Positions 18,601-27,566 of a DNA stretch of 36,804 nucleotides are shown here, piece after piece (the first letter of the stretch is position 1; every line of letters starts with the position of its first letter). The position numbers and the translations under genes are program-made. This DNA comes from a virus. The notes under the pieces are model-generated. The model did no database searches and was not told the DNA's origin. It saw only the letters and a program-made list of their open reading frames with translations. The stretch is from the IMG/VR virus record IMGVR_UViG_3300030099_007345, positions 1 to 36,804 of that record, one strand, 5' to 3'.

Positions 18601-21600
18601 TTTCAAGAGATTCATCAGAAGTATCAATTACCAATCTATCACCAGTTATAAGCGATATTGGTGGATTGATTGATGATCCAATACTTATAAACCTTGAACC
18701 AGGATCATATACTGCTGTAACTGAACTGGTTGCAGATGATACAATAGTTAAATCAAGAGTATCATTTCTTTCAAATGTATGATTATTTGATGTCGCTGTT
18801 ACATTTATTATTCTGAGTGTCCCTGTCACCACGTCTTTTTTTGTTTTGAAGAAATGAGTATTTCCAATCGCTACATTACCACTGAACATAACTCTATCAA
18901 GATCAGAACCTATGCCTGTTTGAGTTGTAACTATACCTATAAGATTATTGTCTAAAACCTGTACGAATACTTCAGGTGGTAGAGGTCTTCTAAATGCAGA
19001 TGAAAGTCTTTTCATTGCATCAGTTTGATACGTGAGTGACGTGCCTGCACCAGGACTATATTCTACTTTATCACCATTTTTGAATGGGTGACGTGGCATG
19101 TAAATTGACCTTGTGGGAATGAATATGTCCTTTGTATCATTATTGAAGAAAGAAACTAATTGATGACCACCTCGACCAGCTACTGTAACTGTGGTGCCGA
19201 TTCCTACACCAAATGTATTACCTGTGCCTACAACCTTCTCAGCGTTGAAATAATAAGATTGATTTTCATTAGTGGTAAGATCCACACCTTTGCTCAATTG
19301 ATATGAAAACTCATTTTCTAATCTTGTGATTGTGGTTCCAAAATCATGGGCAGCACCTGTTGTGCCATTTTGTGCTCTAAGTAATTCTAGTCTATTATTC
19401 TTTGCGTCAAAATTTATTATTTTTAGTTGTTCACTATCAATCTGTAGGGTGTCATTAATTTTAAATTTATAACCTTTTATGACATCTGGTATCCAATCAG
19501 TAATTATAACACTGGTAGTAAGTCCTGTGTTATTGACATTTCCCATAGACATACCAAGTCCAGTGCTCACCTCTTTAAGATTGATTTGTACATTGCGAGC
19601 TGACAAGTTCGAGTGAGTGTCTGTTGATATCCCAATAATTTCTACGAATGAATTGTCAGGTACACCTATAGGTCCTGTGTGTATGCCGATCACACCACTA
19701 GCATTTGCAACTAAAACTATGTCTTCTATCTCAGTTATTGATGAGGTAATATTTGTAATGTCAGGTCCTTCAACAAAACTTACTTTACCTACCGCACCAA
19801 AACCACCTGTGTCTTGATTGTCAAATATTAGTTTATCACCTACATTGTAATTCTTTCCAGCAGTTACTATGTCAATTCTATCGATTATACCACTTTTAGT
19901 TTGTGTAATAATTGAATTAATATTTGTATTTTTATTTGCTTGTGATACATATTCATACTCTTTTATATTGTATGGTTCTGTATTACGCACCAAACCTAAA
20001 TTTACTATATTGAGGTCTTGATTTGAATCATAAGCATTATTGAAGTTTTGAAATTTTGAAAAATATGTGTCTCCTACAATATATGGAAAAACTGGTGTTC
20101 TGGCATTGTTGAATGGACTATTAGGGTTGTTTACCTCAATCGAATCAACAGTTGTATAGTATGCATATACACCATTAGGATACTCAGGGGTAGGTGCAAA
20201 TCTACCATTATGTTCATCGAGGTCACCAGTTCCAGCGACATATGTAAAATCTTCTATAAAGAAACCAGCTGGATATATGCTAATGTCAGGTCCATCTACT
20301 CTTGAACTTGCTAATTTACGATAACTTGACTCAATATACTTTTTCTTACCATCAACCACTGCATATGGTCCGTAGATAGGGTGTCCATCATACGCAAATC
20401 CAAGAATAGGTGAGTGATCTTGTCCAAGGTCTCCCAAGAAATTTCTAAGATTGCGTGGGACATAGTAATTGACATATGGATTACCTGCTATAAAATCCCT
20501 TGGTGTAACTAAAAATCCGTCATCTTCTTTTACATCACCTTGTTTAGCATATCTCTCAACTTGGTTGATAGTCCATTTTTTGACTTCACTTGAGAAGATA
20601 GCTCCTTGACCTGGTGTTCTAGCTCTTGCAGTTGTTTGTGCTTGAGTATATCCAGCACCTTTATTGATTATATCAATTCTTGTTATAGTGCCATTTGATA
20701 TATTTGCTTTTGCTTTACATCCTACACCATCTCCTGTTATAACAATATCCGCACTGAAAAAGTTCTCTCCACCATCTTTAATAATGATTTGATCTATACC
20801 ACCATTTACAATGAATGGTTGTAAAAATGCATTCTTACCATTTACAGGTTCTATAACTGGTTTGAAATTATCATTTATGACTGTTGAACCAAAATCACTT
20901 CCCTTGATATTTACGTGAACTGCTTTTATCTTACCCCTTATTATAGGAGTAGCAGTTGCGTTTATAGTTGATATTCCCTGTCTACCACTTATGTCTACAG
21001 ATATGAGTGGATCTTGAAATATATGTTCACCCAGACCATCATCATTTAATTTAATGAATGATGTGAGTTCTTTGTTGTTTGATAATCTAAAATTATCATT
21101 ATCAATTTTGTCAATAAAATATTCATTATTATTTGTAAGACCACCTATAGCAGAGTCTGTTGATGAATATCTGACTACTTCAGAATTATTGAATCCGTGA
21201 GAGGGAATATTGATGGTGTCAGTAAACGTATTAATACCTGTGCTTGTATGCACCTCTCTATTTTGAAATAAACCTACGTTCTCTACAAGAATTTTATCAA
21301 CCTTTTGTCTTCTCTCAGTGGTCTTGAAACTTTGTAAACCACCACCATTAGTTGTGATATCAATTGTTCCTATACCTGCTAATGCCTTTGTTTTAGATTC
21401 TGATATATGAATTTGAAAATCATCTAGCTTTACCACAAAGTATGGAGCTGTATCAACCAAAACACCAGGTGTTATACCAATACCTATGCCAGTGCTACCT
21501 TGTGTTTGGTAAATTATTTCCTCACCATGCTTGAATCCATGAGGTTTTGGAAATACGAATCTATCTGTGGCAGTATTGACTACACCACCTGTGGATGTTG

Positions 21601-23947
21601 AGTCAAATTCTACAGTCTGATGAACAAACTTCATCTTTGCTTTTGCTATGGCTGTAGTATTATTACCACCAATTACTTTTACAGTAGGCACCTCCTCATA
21701 ATCAAAACCCTCATCATCTACTAATATTTCCTCCAATGATCCTTCCACCTGTGCTATCACAGACGCTGCTGCACCTGTATGTCCGTCCTGTGTGACTGTC
21801 AAAGTAGGAGGATTGACAATATCAAATTCAGAGCCTGAGTTCAATACCTCAACACTTTGTAAAGGTCCGAAATATACAATGTCAGATGATTTGTAAGAGT
21901 ATGCCTCAACACCATTTGCAAATAATCCAACACCACCCTGAACAGTTTTGTCTTTTACCTCTCTAAATTCAGGATCACTAAACTTTCTCAGTATTTTTTG
22001 TGCACCCAAATCAGTTCCAAATAGAGAGTCTGGTGTGAGTGTATGTGATGTGAGTGAACTGATATCATCACCTGTAAAAGCAGTGATAAATTGTCCTCTT
22101 CTAACATTCTCTCCTGTATATGCTAATTTGACGGTATTACTATCAACTCTCTTGACATAATAAGATTCACCCTCATTTAGATTGGTGAGTGTGCCGATAC
22201 CTGATGAAGAGTATGCGACTAAATCACCATCATAAAAATCATGATCAGGCACAGTTATTTCTACCTGTGTGGTGTTGACACCCACGTTAGTAAATGGTCT
22301 TATTCTTTTTTGTGGGTCAATTATCCAATGTGGTAAACTATTTGAAGCAACGTAAACAGAACTACCATCTGTGTAAGTGTTTTGTACGTCAGCTGTGCTT
22401 CCTCTTTGAATTTTTAATTTTCTTCTTATCTTATATCTTTTTGTTGTATCAAGAGTAGGAACACTGACAGATATAGAATCGTCTTGATCTTCATCAAAAA
22501 CAAATGTTATCGTACCATTCAACTTGTTATCAGGATCGGTTTGATCAATTACCTCTATTTCATCACCCACATAGAGAGAGAAGTTTGTTGCTGCGAGTTT
22601 GAAGTTGTAACTATTGGTGCTCCTAAGTGTAAATCTTTCAATAGCGTATGATGACGCTGTGTTATAAATCCATGTTTTATATGTAAGATCGTTTTCAATC
22701 CTACCAAGTTGTTTAATATTAATTTCTGACCCTTCTTGTTGATTTATTGCAGATCCAACAAATTTATTGAGCACACCCAACACATTAAATGTGACAGGTA
22801 ATCCTAAATCACCATCTTCATATGAAGTTGCGACAAGTCCTGATTTTACTGTAGATCCAATACCACAAGGTGATGTAAGAGTTGTAATTCCAGTGAATTG
22901 TGTTAGTGATTTGCCGAGATATGGTATTGTTCTATTTTCAAATTGAAATTCACCTGTTGCACCAAATCCAATTGTAGAGTCAACGTCTAAAACAGTAGAT
23001 CCCACAGGTGCTGATTTAGTAACAAATGTTTTTCCTATTTGTATAAATTTTCCTATGATTGTCTCTTTTGATAAAGCAATCTTATAATAAGTATTACCAC
23101 CTATAACTGCTTTCTCAACATTTGTAATAGATCCGCTTGTTTGTAGTGGTGTTGTCTCTTGTATTATACTTTCACCTAATATCTTAAGGGGATTGCCAGA
23201 TATCAATTCGCATAGTAATACTTCGTTTACAGTATATTCTGCATCTGATGGACTTATGATATATTTTGATGGTTGAATCATTTCAACCTTCTCACCATAC
23301 AATGCACCAAATAATATCTTGAATGCTTCCTCGGTTCCCTTTGACTTATAGAAATCTTTTGATTGTCTTATAAAATTTGATTGATCAAGACTTTCATCTA
23401 ATTTTCTTTCTGCAAATCCTGACAATACTTGTTTTTTTAGTTTCTTTAGAAACTCTTGCAGAAATACATTACTCAAATTATGAACTCTTGTGTCCACAGC
23501 GTGTGTTGCCACACCACTATTGGTAAATGTAAGATATTCTGGTTGATTGGTTTTACTATTATTTTCTATACCACTGAAACCTCTCACACACCCCTCAAAT
23601 GATGTAGAACCTATACCAGTATAAGTAATAACCTCATTATCAATTTTTAGTAAACCATATTGACTTGGCCATCCATCAGTTGAGTCAACATAAATTACAT
23701 CATCAATCGCCCTTGTATACTGAGTTATTGATGTAAAACCTATAAGATTCTCTGTATTTAAAAAATCTAAACTTTTGTACTCAACAAGGTTTTCAGCTAT
23801 GTCTATAGCACCACCCTGATGTTCTTGAGAGATATAATATTGTTTAAGAAAATCACCTAAAAGAGGGTTATCATTGTCAATTACCTCAGGTATTTGACTC
23901 TGTATTACTTCATTTATTTTGACTTTAGTTAATGATGTTTGTATCAT
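15677..23947 (-). CDS. gp7: giant gp7-like baseplate wedge protein with YHYH domain
   Basis: A 2756-aa protein, against 1032 aa for T4 gp7. Residues about 187-221 (RQSKDFYKSKGTEEAFKILF, then GALYGEKVEMI) align with ESRSYDFYSTKGIEASYKFL, then FKVLYNEEVEI, in T4 gp7, which supports gp7 identity. Near 91-133 is a module ending in FEGCVRGFSGI. The motif H-x-F-x-x-G-x-x-V-x-Y recurs near residues 567, 801, 915 and 1617. Residues about 1176-1200 (SPILGFAYDGHPIYGPYAV) are a YHYH-domain signature. Near 2262-2300, YQHFAYSLKSFVGI...LAHIAGFKKHSDL is a conserved cyanophage tail-protein segment. The start shares one base with the gp6 stop. It should form the wedge core with gp6 and gp8; the insertions probably decorate the baseplate periphery. 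Confidence 0.85.
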   Translation of the reverse strand: MIQTSLTKVKINEVIQSQIPEVIDNDNPLLGDFLKQYYISQEHQGGAIDIAENLVEYKSLDFLNTENLIGFTSITQYTRAIDDVIYVDSTDGWPSQYGLLKIDNEVITYTGIGSTSFEGCVRGFSGIENNSKTNQPEYLTFTNSGVATHAVDTRVHNLSNVFLQEFLKKLKKQVLSGFAERKLDESLDQSNFIRQSKDFYKSKGTEEAFKILFGALYGEKVEMIQPSKYIISPSDAEYTVNEVLLCELISGNPLKILGESIIQETTPLQTSGSITNVEKAVIGGNTYYKIALSKETIIGKFIQIGKTFVTKSAPVGSTVLDVDSTIGFGATGEFQFENRTIPYLGKSLTQFTGITTLTSPCGIGSTVKSGLVATSYEDGDLGLPVTFNVLGVLNKFVGSAINQQEGSEINIKQLGRIENDLTYKTWIYNTASSYAIERFTLRSTNSYNFKLAATNFSLYVGDEIEVIDQTDPDNKLNGTITFVFDEDQDDSISVSVPTLDTTKRYKIRRKLKIQRGSTADVQNTYTDGSSVYVASNSLPHWIIDPQKRIRPFTNVGVNTTQVEITVPDHDFYDGDLVAYSSSGIGTLTNLNEGESYYVKRVDSNTVKLAYTGENVRRGQFITAFTGDDISSLTSHTLTPDSLFGTDLGAQKILRKFSDPEFREVKDKTVQGGVGLFANGVEAYSYKSSDIVYFGPLQSVEVLNSGSEFDIVNPPTLTVTQDGHTGAAASVIAQVEGSLEEILVDDEGFDYEEVPTVKVIGGNNTTAIAKAKMKFVHQTVEFDSTSTGGVVNTATDRFVFPKPHGFKHGEEIIYQTQGSTGIGIGITPGVLVDTAPYFVVKLDDFQIHISESKTKALAGIGTIDITTNGGGLQSFKTTERRQKVDKILVENVGLFQNREVHTSTGINTFTDTINIPSHGFNNSEVVRYSSTDSAIGGLTNNNEYFIDKIDNDNFRLSNNKELTSFIKLNDDGLGEHIFQDPLISVDISGRQGISTINATATPIIRGKIKAVHVNIKGSDFGSTVINDNFKPVIEPVNGKNAFLQPFIVNGGIDQIIIKDGGENFFSADIVITGDGVGCKAKANISNGTITRIDIINKGAGYTQAQTTARARTPGQGAIFSSEVKKWTINQVERYAKQGDVKEDDGFLVTPRDFIAGNPYVNYYVPRNLRNFLGDLGQDHSPILGFAYDGHPIYGPYAVVDGKKKYIESSYRKLASSRVDGPDISIYPAGFFIEDFTYVAGTGDLDEHNGRFAPTPEYPNGVYAYYTTVDSIEVNNPNSPFNNARTPVFPYIVGDTYFSKFQNFNNAYDSNQDLNIVNLGLVRNTEPYNIKEYEYVSQANKNTNINSIITQTKSGIIDRIDIVTAGKNYNVGDKLIFDNQDTGGFGAVGKVSFVEGPDITNITSSITEIEDIVLVANASGVIGIHTGPIGVPDNSFVEIIGISTDTHSNLSARNVQINLKEVSTGLGMSMGNVNNTGLTTSVIITDWIPDVIKGYKFKINDTLQIDSEQLKIINFDAKNNRLELLRAQNGTTGAAHDFGTTITRLENEFSYQLSKGVDLTTNENQSYYFNAEKVVGTGNTFGVGIGTTVTVAGRGGHQLVSFFNNDTKDIFIPTRSIYMPRHPFKNGDKVEYSPGAGTSLTYQTDAMKRLSSAFRRPLPPEVFVQVLDNNLIGIVTTQTGIGSDLDRVMFSGNVAIGNTHFFKTKKDVVTGTLRIINVTATSNNHTFERNDTLDLTIVSSATSSVTAVYDPGSRFISIGSSINPPISLITGDRLVIDTSDESLENTKLLFFLDQDYSKPFVGTGKSAIEVVNTGIPGNANSETSIHFTNRVPDVLYYKFLPLQNTKVIETNKEIKDYSKIFVNPSKFTGRHTILSKNTNTFSWNLFTVPEKVGYTSESQISYRTNSPNVRGGVARVLLQGGGSSYDDVPQVSVASTTGSSANLKAFGRDIGNLDKVQLVDTGYDYPSDLTLQPQAAVPQVLFLKDNFAVESVAITSTGRNYLTPPNFVVYNSKTDTINDSAEFSADLVGGSVSNIKVISPGGNLSSGDVELYAVNNTNGVGIISASYSEPNVTLRLQTPLTGFTTAIPLPFEKGDKVFVENVGVFSGNGYNSANYGYNSFTLTGVNTAFGNVNEATITYEVDKNPGSFDLGKYGVVIKDKDLAKFKVNLIESKFLNGEPVVSSSGKESRVIVGKGKTRNVLRVDSLVGFNTGDIVTGKFSKAGGTIDSSQAYGGYFTLDTTSEKSFGWARDTGKLNDFYQRVQDNDYYQHFAYSLKSFVGINSWSEPVDSLAHIAGFKKHSDLLINSVPSTTSEPAGISSGAGNVVVIDSTASLLERHNFDLVSENTNIDENISDEVQFLTGKFGDGLICKSNRVLELDDISPQFYSDPNLIRSVELDTFDMLTGGPAGDGISAIKYYAQVTLDVSAGISFNATQYSEFVVFHDGTNAYLNTYSELADEDDLGEFITETNGALASVLYVPANSALEYDITFHKEIITNGVGVASTAFGLMEYKGVTKSLAVSNTLQDVDEIDATMYKSGSILVSARGPEGEKEIDEFTWLIDGSNNVLFTNFGKMDADTDIGTFSLDNTSDVLKLQHTPPVGMAVTVSSLTRAVGVAQTHANSGIPNKYQIGDTCLDSSFIQLPANGSPSEVIISEKAYANYTTCRFHVEIHNTTDDEYSTFIVGSNSFGGNATFNTYNNLFTDDSEKRNMSNTSIHITSTNTQLKFLPVANKTYTIRTYELKIDKPDANSNNTTITY

Positions 23948-26115
23948 TAGTATCCGTATCCGCTACTACTGCTTGATGATGAAGATGACGAAGAAGAAGA
24001 GGGTGTCGATGACATTGGTGTGCTCGTTGACGAACTATCTATGGGAGATGATTGTGCAGAGATTCCTAAACTCTCCGCTTTTGTAGCATAGATTGTATCA
24101 TGTGGTGTTGATACGTGGAATGCACCAACCATTTTTTTACCTGTATTTGGATGGAAGTGGAAAGGTCCGTAGTATGGATTACCGTTTACATATCCCACCA
24201 ATGATGAAGAACTTGCAGAACTTGTTATGATAGCACCCCTTACTTTAGCACCATTGCTGTAACTTGATTGGGGATTGTATCTTGTTCCAGATGTATTAGC
24301 ACCTGTGGAAATAGGATCTTCTCTCATAAAGAAATTACTATTAGATACATCAAATTGTAAATATAATTCTTTTCTAGCAAGAACATCATTAGATTGTGGT
24401 ATTGCTTGTATCTCAATTATATTGTCAGGTAATACAGTTCCTGTGATGTTTACAGTGTCAATTATCACCTCTCCTTTAGTATAATCCACAGATCCAAACG
24501 TGGTAGATAATACTTTGACAGAAGAATCACCATCTATTTGAAATAAGAAAAGATTACCTTTATCTGTACCTGTGATGTGTTGATCGGAAAAATAAACAGT
24601 TCCTGATGCACCTGATATAGAAAAACCTGTAGATTTTATATTATATGATGATTGATTTATATGAAATGTATTGTCAAAACATATCTCATATTGACTAAAA
24701 ACATTTAGTTGTGCAACTAAATTTCTTCTAATTCTAATTGTTGTTATGTTTGATGTTATTGAATCACTCACTCTATCAATCAATGATAAAACTCTACTAT
24801 ACTTAAACCTTCCTCCAAATTTATTCAACTCTGTCCCACTCGCAAACGCAGTCATTGCATTTATCACATCAGTTCTCAAATTTTCTGTGTCGCCAACAAA
24901 ATTTGCATTGAAATATACATGACTATCTAATTCAACATATAAAAACTTAAGGTCAATTATTTCGGGAACGATACCCGCTACTGAATAATTCTTAAGTGAT
25001 GTAAGAATTTGTTTTTTTGTAAACTCTGATAAGAATGAACCGTTTTTTGGTTTTGCTGCAATATACACTCTACCATACTTAGGAGGTGTTAGTTCTTCTC
25101 CACCAAAAGCACTTATAGATTCTATATTCGGATATACCGACGGCACTATCGCTTCATAATCACTTGCAGTCACAGCTCTATGTTGTGAAGAGTACAATCT
25201 AGGTGCGTAGTATCTCACACTCCTTACATCTTCTATGTCATCACCATTTTGTGAAGGGAATTGGGGTGTTAGTGATGTTTGAGTAGATGTCTCAGAGACG
25301 AAATTTTCATTAGTTATTGTTCCAGCAAATGCTAAAGATGCTACTCCATTACCCTGACTACCTTCAGTCTTTATATAAGATATTTCTATAACATTTCCAT
25401 TCGATAACTTATGTCCAAATATACCATCCCCGAATAATATTTCATATTTTTCGTCAGTTGTCTCCTGTATCAAATATATGTTTGATATGGATGTCACACC
25501 AATTATATTATCTACAAGTTTATATTCGGTTTTTGATGTGCTTGAATTATTTTCTTTTATATTTACTCTTATTGTAGATGTGTCAACACCATTATTAGGT
25601 AAAATGTATCTTTGATTAGGAAGAGAATCATTGACAACAAATCTTGATTCTAGGTATTGACCTTGAAATACTTCAAATGTTCCTGATGATTGACCATCAA
25701 GTGAAGTTCCTGTGACTTTTTCTGGTATTGAAAATAAGTAATTTATATTTGATACAGCACCATTCCCTATAAGACCTGGTTCAAAAGTTATAGTTTTAGT
25801 TGTGGTTGAAATACCTGTAATATCATAATCAACTTGCATCCTTGCTGCTCTCTTTGATCTAGGCACGTATCCTATGTTTCTTGCTAAAGAGACAACATTC
25901 TCTCTAAGTGTCGCACTGTCTATAAATGTCTCGTTTACAACTGCGTTAGTATTATATGCTGTGGTGTAAGAATTATATGCTAATAAATTTATAATGACAG
26001 AAAGATTTGACCCCTCAAAATCCATGTCACTGAAGTTTGAGTTTTGTCTTAGGTAATCTTTAATTGAGGTTTTGATGTCCTCAAAATTAAGATTGGTAAA
26101 TTGTTGCAGTGCCAT
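23947..26115 (-). CDS. gp6: baseplate wedge protein gp6
   Basis: A 722-aa protein (T4 gp6 is 660 aa). The N-terminal region (LAYNSYTTAYNTNAVVNETF, then SATLRENVVSLARNIGYVPR) is characteristic of gp6/J-like wedge proteins, which dimerise to form the inner iris of the baseplate. The position directly after gp25 with a TAATG overlap is the conserved T4-like order. Two C-terminal additions stand out: a His/aromatic segment near residues 640-680 (YYGPFHFHPNTGKKMVGAFH, continuing STPHDTIY) and a terminal serine tract of about 45 residues ending SGYGY. Neither is present in T4 gp6. The serine tract has mixed serine codons, so it is not a simple codon-slippage product. Confidence 0.92.
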   Translation of the reverse strand: MALQQFTNLNFEDIKTSIKDYLRQNSNFSDMDFEGSNLSVIINLLAYNSYTTAYNTNAVVNETFIDSATLRENVVSLARNIGYVPRSKRAARMQVDYDITGISTTTKTITFEPGLIGNGAVSNINYLFSIPEKVTGTSLDGQSSGTFEVFQGQYLESRFVVNDSLPNQRYILPNNGVDTSTIRVNIKENNSSTSKTEYKLVDNIIGVTSISNIYLIQETTDEKYEILFGDGIFGHKLSNGNVIEISYIKTEGSQGNGVASLAFAGTITNENFVSETSTQTSLTPQFPSQNGDDIEDVRSVRYYAPRLYSSQHRAVTASDYEAIVPSVYPNIESISAFGGEELTPPKYGRVYIAAKPKNGSFLSEFTKKQILTSLKNYSVAGIVPEIIDLKFLYVELDSHVYFNANFVGDTENLRTDVINAMTAFASGTELNKFGGRFKYSRVLSLIDRVSDSITSNITTIRIRRNLVAQLNVFSQYEICFDNTFHINQSSYNIKSTGFSISGASGTVYFSDQHITGTDKGNLFLFQIDGDSSVKVLSTTFGSVDYTKGEVIIDTVNITGTVLPDNIIEIQAIPQSNDVLARKELYLQFDVSNSNFFMREDPISTGANTSGTRYNPQSSYSNGAKVRGAIITSSASSSSLVGYVNGNPYYGPFHFHPNTGKKMVGAFHVSTPHDTIYATKAESLGISAQSSPIDSSSTSTPMSSTPSSSSSSSSSSSSSGYGY

Positions 26116-26519
26116 TATAACCTTGTTGGTTCTAGTATGAAGTTGACAGATTGTGTAGGAGCAGATAATCCGATGATGTCATAATTTATAGTTACCTCAA
26201 TTGCATTTTCGTCAGGGAGAGTGCTAAAATCAACACCCTTCAACGCAACTCTCGGTTCAAAATTTTTGATAACAGTTTCTATCTCTGTTTTCATTGGATC
26301 GATGTAATCACTGTTTGCCAACTCAAAAAGCGACCCACTTATTCTTGTGCCTAATAATTCATTAAAAAAAACTTCACCTCTTATAATACGAACCAAATTT
26401 TGCACAGACCGTTTTATGGCATCCTCATTTTTGAGCACGAGTATGTCATTTGTTACTGGATGTCTTTTGAAAGATAAGGAAATATCCTTAAATCCTTGTG
26501 AAAACCTCTGTGCAGGCAC
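26115..26519 (-). CDS. gp25: baseplate wedge protein gp25 (lysozyme-like fold family)
   Basis: A 134-aa protein matching the T4 gp25/GPW family in length (T4 is 132 aa). Recognisable features are the 'D-I-x-L-S-F-x-x-H-P-V-T-x-D-I' start (residues 12-27), NEDAIKRSVQNLVRIIRGEV near 31-50, and FFNELLGTRISGSLFEL near 51-67, which contains the conserved family core (E-x-x-x-x-P/L-x-x-G). In T4, gp25 joins gp6 and gp53 and nucleates sheath assembly. It is the first gene of the late baseplate operon, preceded by a GATAAATA late promoter candidate and by the terminator of the upstream operon. Its stop overlaps the gp6 start. Confidence 0.93.
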   Translation of the reverse strand: MPAQRFSQGFKDISLSFKRHPVTNDILVLKNEDAIKRSVQNLVRIIRGEVFFNELLGTRISGSLFELANSDYIDPMKTEIETVIKNFEPRVALKGVDFSTLPDENAIEVTINYDIIGLSAPTQSVNFILEPTRL

Positions 26520-26539
26520 TGAAAATTATAGTCTGGGTA

Positions 26540-26547
26540 TATTTATC
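26540..26547 (-). promoter_or_regulatory. candidate late promoter (GATAAATA) for gp25-gp6-gp7 operon
   Basis: GATAAATA on the minus strand matches T4 late TATAAATA at 7 of 8 positions, 21-28 nt upstream of the gp25 ATG. It sits between a terminator and the first baseplate gene, exactly where an operon promoter is needed. Confidence 0.6.
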
Positions 26548-26560
26548 ATTATTTAGAGAC

Positions 26561-26584
26561 AAAAAAAGACCCCTACTGGGGGTC
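26561..26584 (-). terminator. intrinsic terminator of the accessory operon
   Basis: On the minus strand, GACCCC and GGGGTC pair around a short loop (26568-26584) and are followed by seven T residues (26567-26561). The stem overlaps the stop codon of the 62-aa gene. It separates the surface-modification genes from the gp25 operon. Confidence 0.8.
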
Positions 26585-26761
26585 TTCTTCATGTCCAAGG
26601 TATCTCACCTCAATCTCATCGGGATGAGGAAACCCTTCTTTGTAATAATCGTCAGCTAATTCTTGCGTTATTTCAAGCATCTCCTCCTCTGATATTGAAC
26701 TGAACTCTTTACTTCCTTTGATATAGATATCATATAATTCCATGTCAGTTATGTTTATCAT
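26573..26761 (-). CDS. 62-aa acidic small protein, function unknown
   Basis: Starts MINITDMELYDIYIKGSKEF, preceded by an AGGT ribosome binding site. It is strongly acidic (EEEMLEITQELADDYY near residues 25-40) and ends in a short basic/acidic tail. The whole protein looks like one or two helices; there is no membrane segment. It is the last gene before the terminator and lies 9 nt behind the glycosyltransferase gene. No family is recognised; small acidic proteins of this kind are frequent in cyanophages. Confidence 0.65.
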   Translation of the reverse strand: MINITDMELYDIYIKGSKEFSSISEEEMLEITQELADDYYKEGFPHPDEIEVRYLGHEEDPQ

Positions 26762-26770
26762 CTGACCTAT

Positions 26771-27523
26771 CTATATGATTCTAGTTTTTTCATGACCTAC
26801 TCTGCACTGCGGATCAATCCATATTTCAAAACCAGCTTTAATTGCATCAAGACAAAATGATACGTCTTCACCGCACATGTCTTGCACCTCTCCAGAGTCA
26901 AATACTTGCATCTGTGGAGCAAACCATGGATACTTCATCTCAGGGTGCTCAAATACTCCTTTCTTGATAAGTAACCATCCAAATCCAGAATAATCAACAG
27001 TAAATGGTTTACGACGTTTGATGATACCCTCTACCATCTCATGATTCATAACCCCACCATTTTCCTTAAAATCATCTTCTTCTAACCAATGTGCACATGA
27101 TGTAGTTCTACCATCCTCAGTTGCATACCACCCACCTGCGATATCTTTCTGCATAGCAAGCACACGGTAGAAAGTTTCATTTGTAAATACTATATCACTG
27201 TCAATCCACAGTTGATAATCATATTCTAACTTACCATCCCAAGGTAATTGATCAGGTCCTCGTAAAACATTTGCACCAAGACATTTACATCTTGCAAAGT
27301 TCACCATGGAACTATAGTCTTGTGCTATCTGTATATTTGCTCCATTTTGCACTAACTCAAAACAGAGTGATACGAAATTCTTTAGAAAAACGTATGAAAC
27401 TCCTCTGCCAGGTAAACAGAATACAATACTTTTACCTTGTAAAAGTTTTTTTGCTGCTTCAATGTCAAATTCATCTTTTTTCTCATGGGGTGGTTTAGAC
27501 ACCACCTTAAATCCTTTAGCCAT
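26771..27523 (-). CDS. glycosyltransferase (GT-A fold, DxD-type)
   Basis: A 250-aa protein. IVFCLPGRGVSYVFLKNF near residues 33-50 fits the nucleotide-binding start of a GT-A domain. The decisive motif is LWIDSDIVF at residues 104-112, a D-x-D metal/nucleotide-sugar site, followed by AGGWYATEDG near 129-138. Late elements MCGEDVSFCLDAIKAG and IWIDPQCRVGHEKT (about 217-248) match the E-D-x-x-x-C-x-x-x-x-x-x-G and terminal H of GT2-like enzymes. Such genes are frequent in cyanophages. It lies in the carbamoyltransferase/SGNH/sulfotransferase cluster, so it probably acts on the same phage or host glycan. Donor and acceptor cannot be read from sequence. Confidence 0.8.
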   Translation of the reverse strand: MAKGFKVVSKPPHEKKDEFDIEAAKKLLQGKSIVFCLPGRGVSYVFLKNFVSLCFELVQNGANIQIAQDYSSMVNFARCKCLGANVLRGPDQLPWDGKLEYDYQLWIDSDIVFTNETFYRVLAMQKDIAGGWYATEDGRTTSCAHWLEEDDFKENGGVMNHEMVEGIIKRRKPFTVDYSGFGWLLIKKGVFEHPEMKYPWFAPQMQVFDSGEVQDMCGEDVSFCLDAIKAGFEIWIDPQCRVGHEKTRII

Positions 27524-27550
27524 AATTAGAGTTCAGTCATAATCATTATA

Positions 27551-27566
27551 ACACTTTATATAGTGT
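27551..27566. repeat. short hairpin at SGNH hydrolase stop
   Basis: ACACT and AGTGT flank TTATAT across the TAA of the SGNH gene. It is followed on the minus strand by no T-run, so it is more likely an mRNA 3'-end or processing structure, or chance, than a terminator. Confidence 0.3.
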
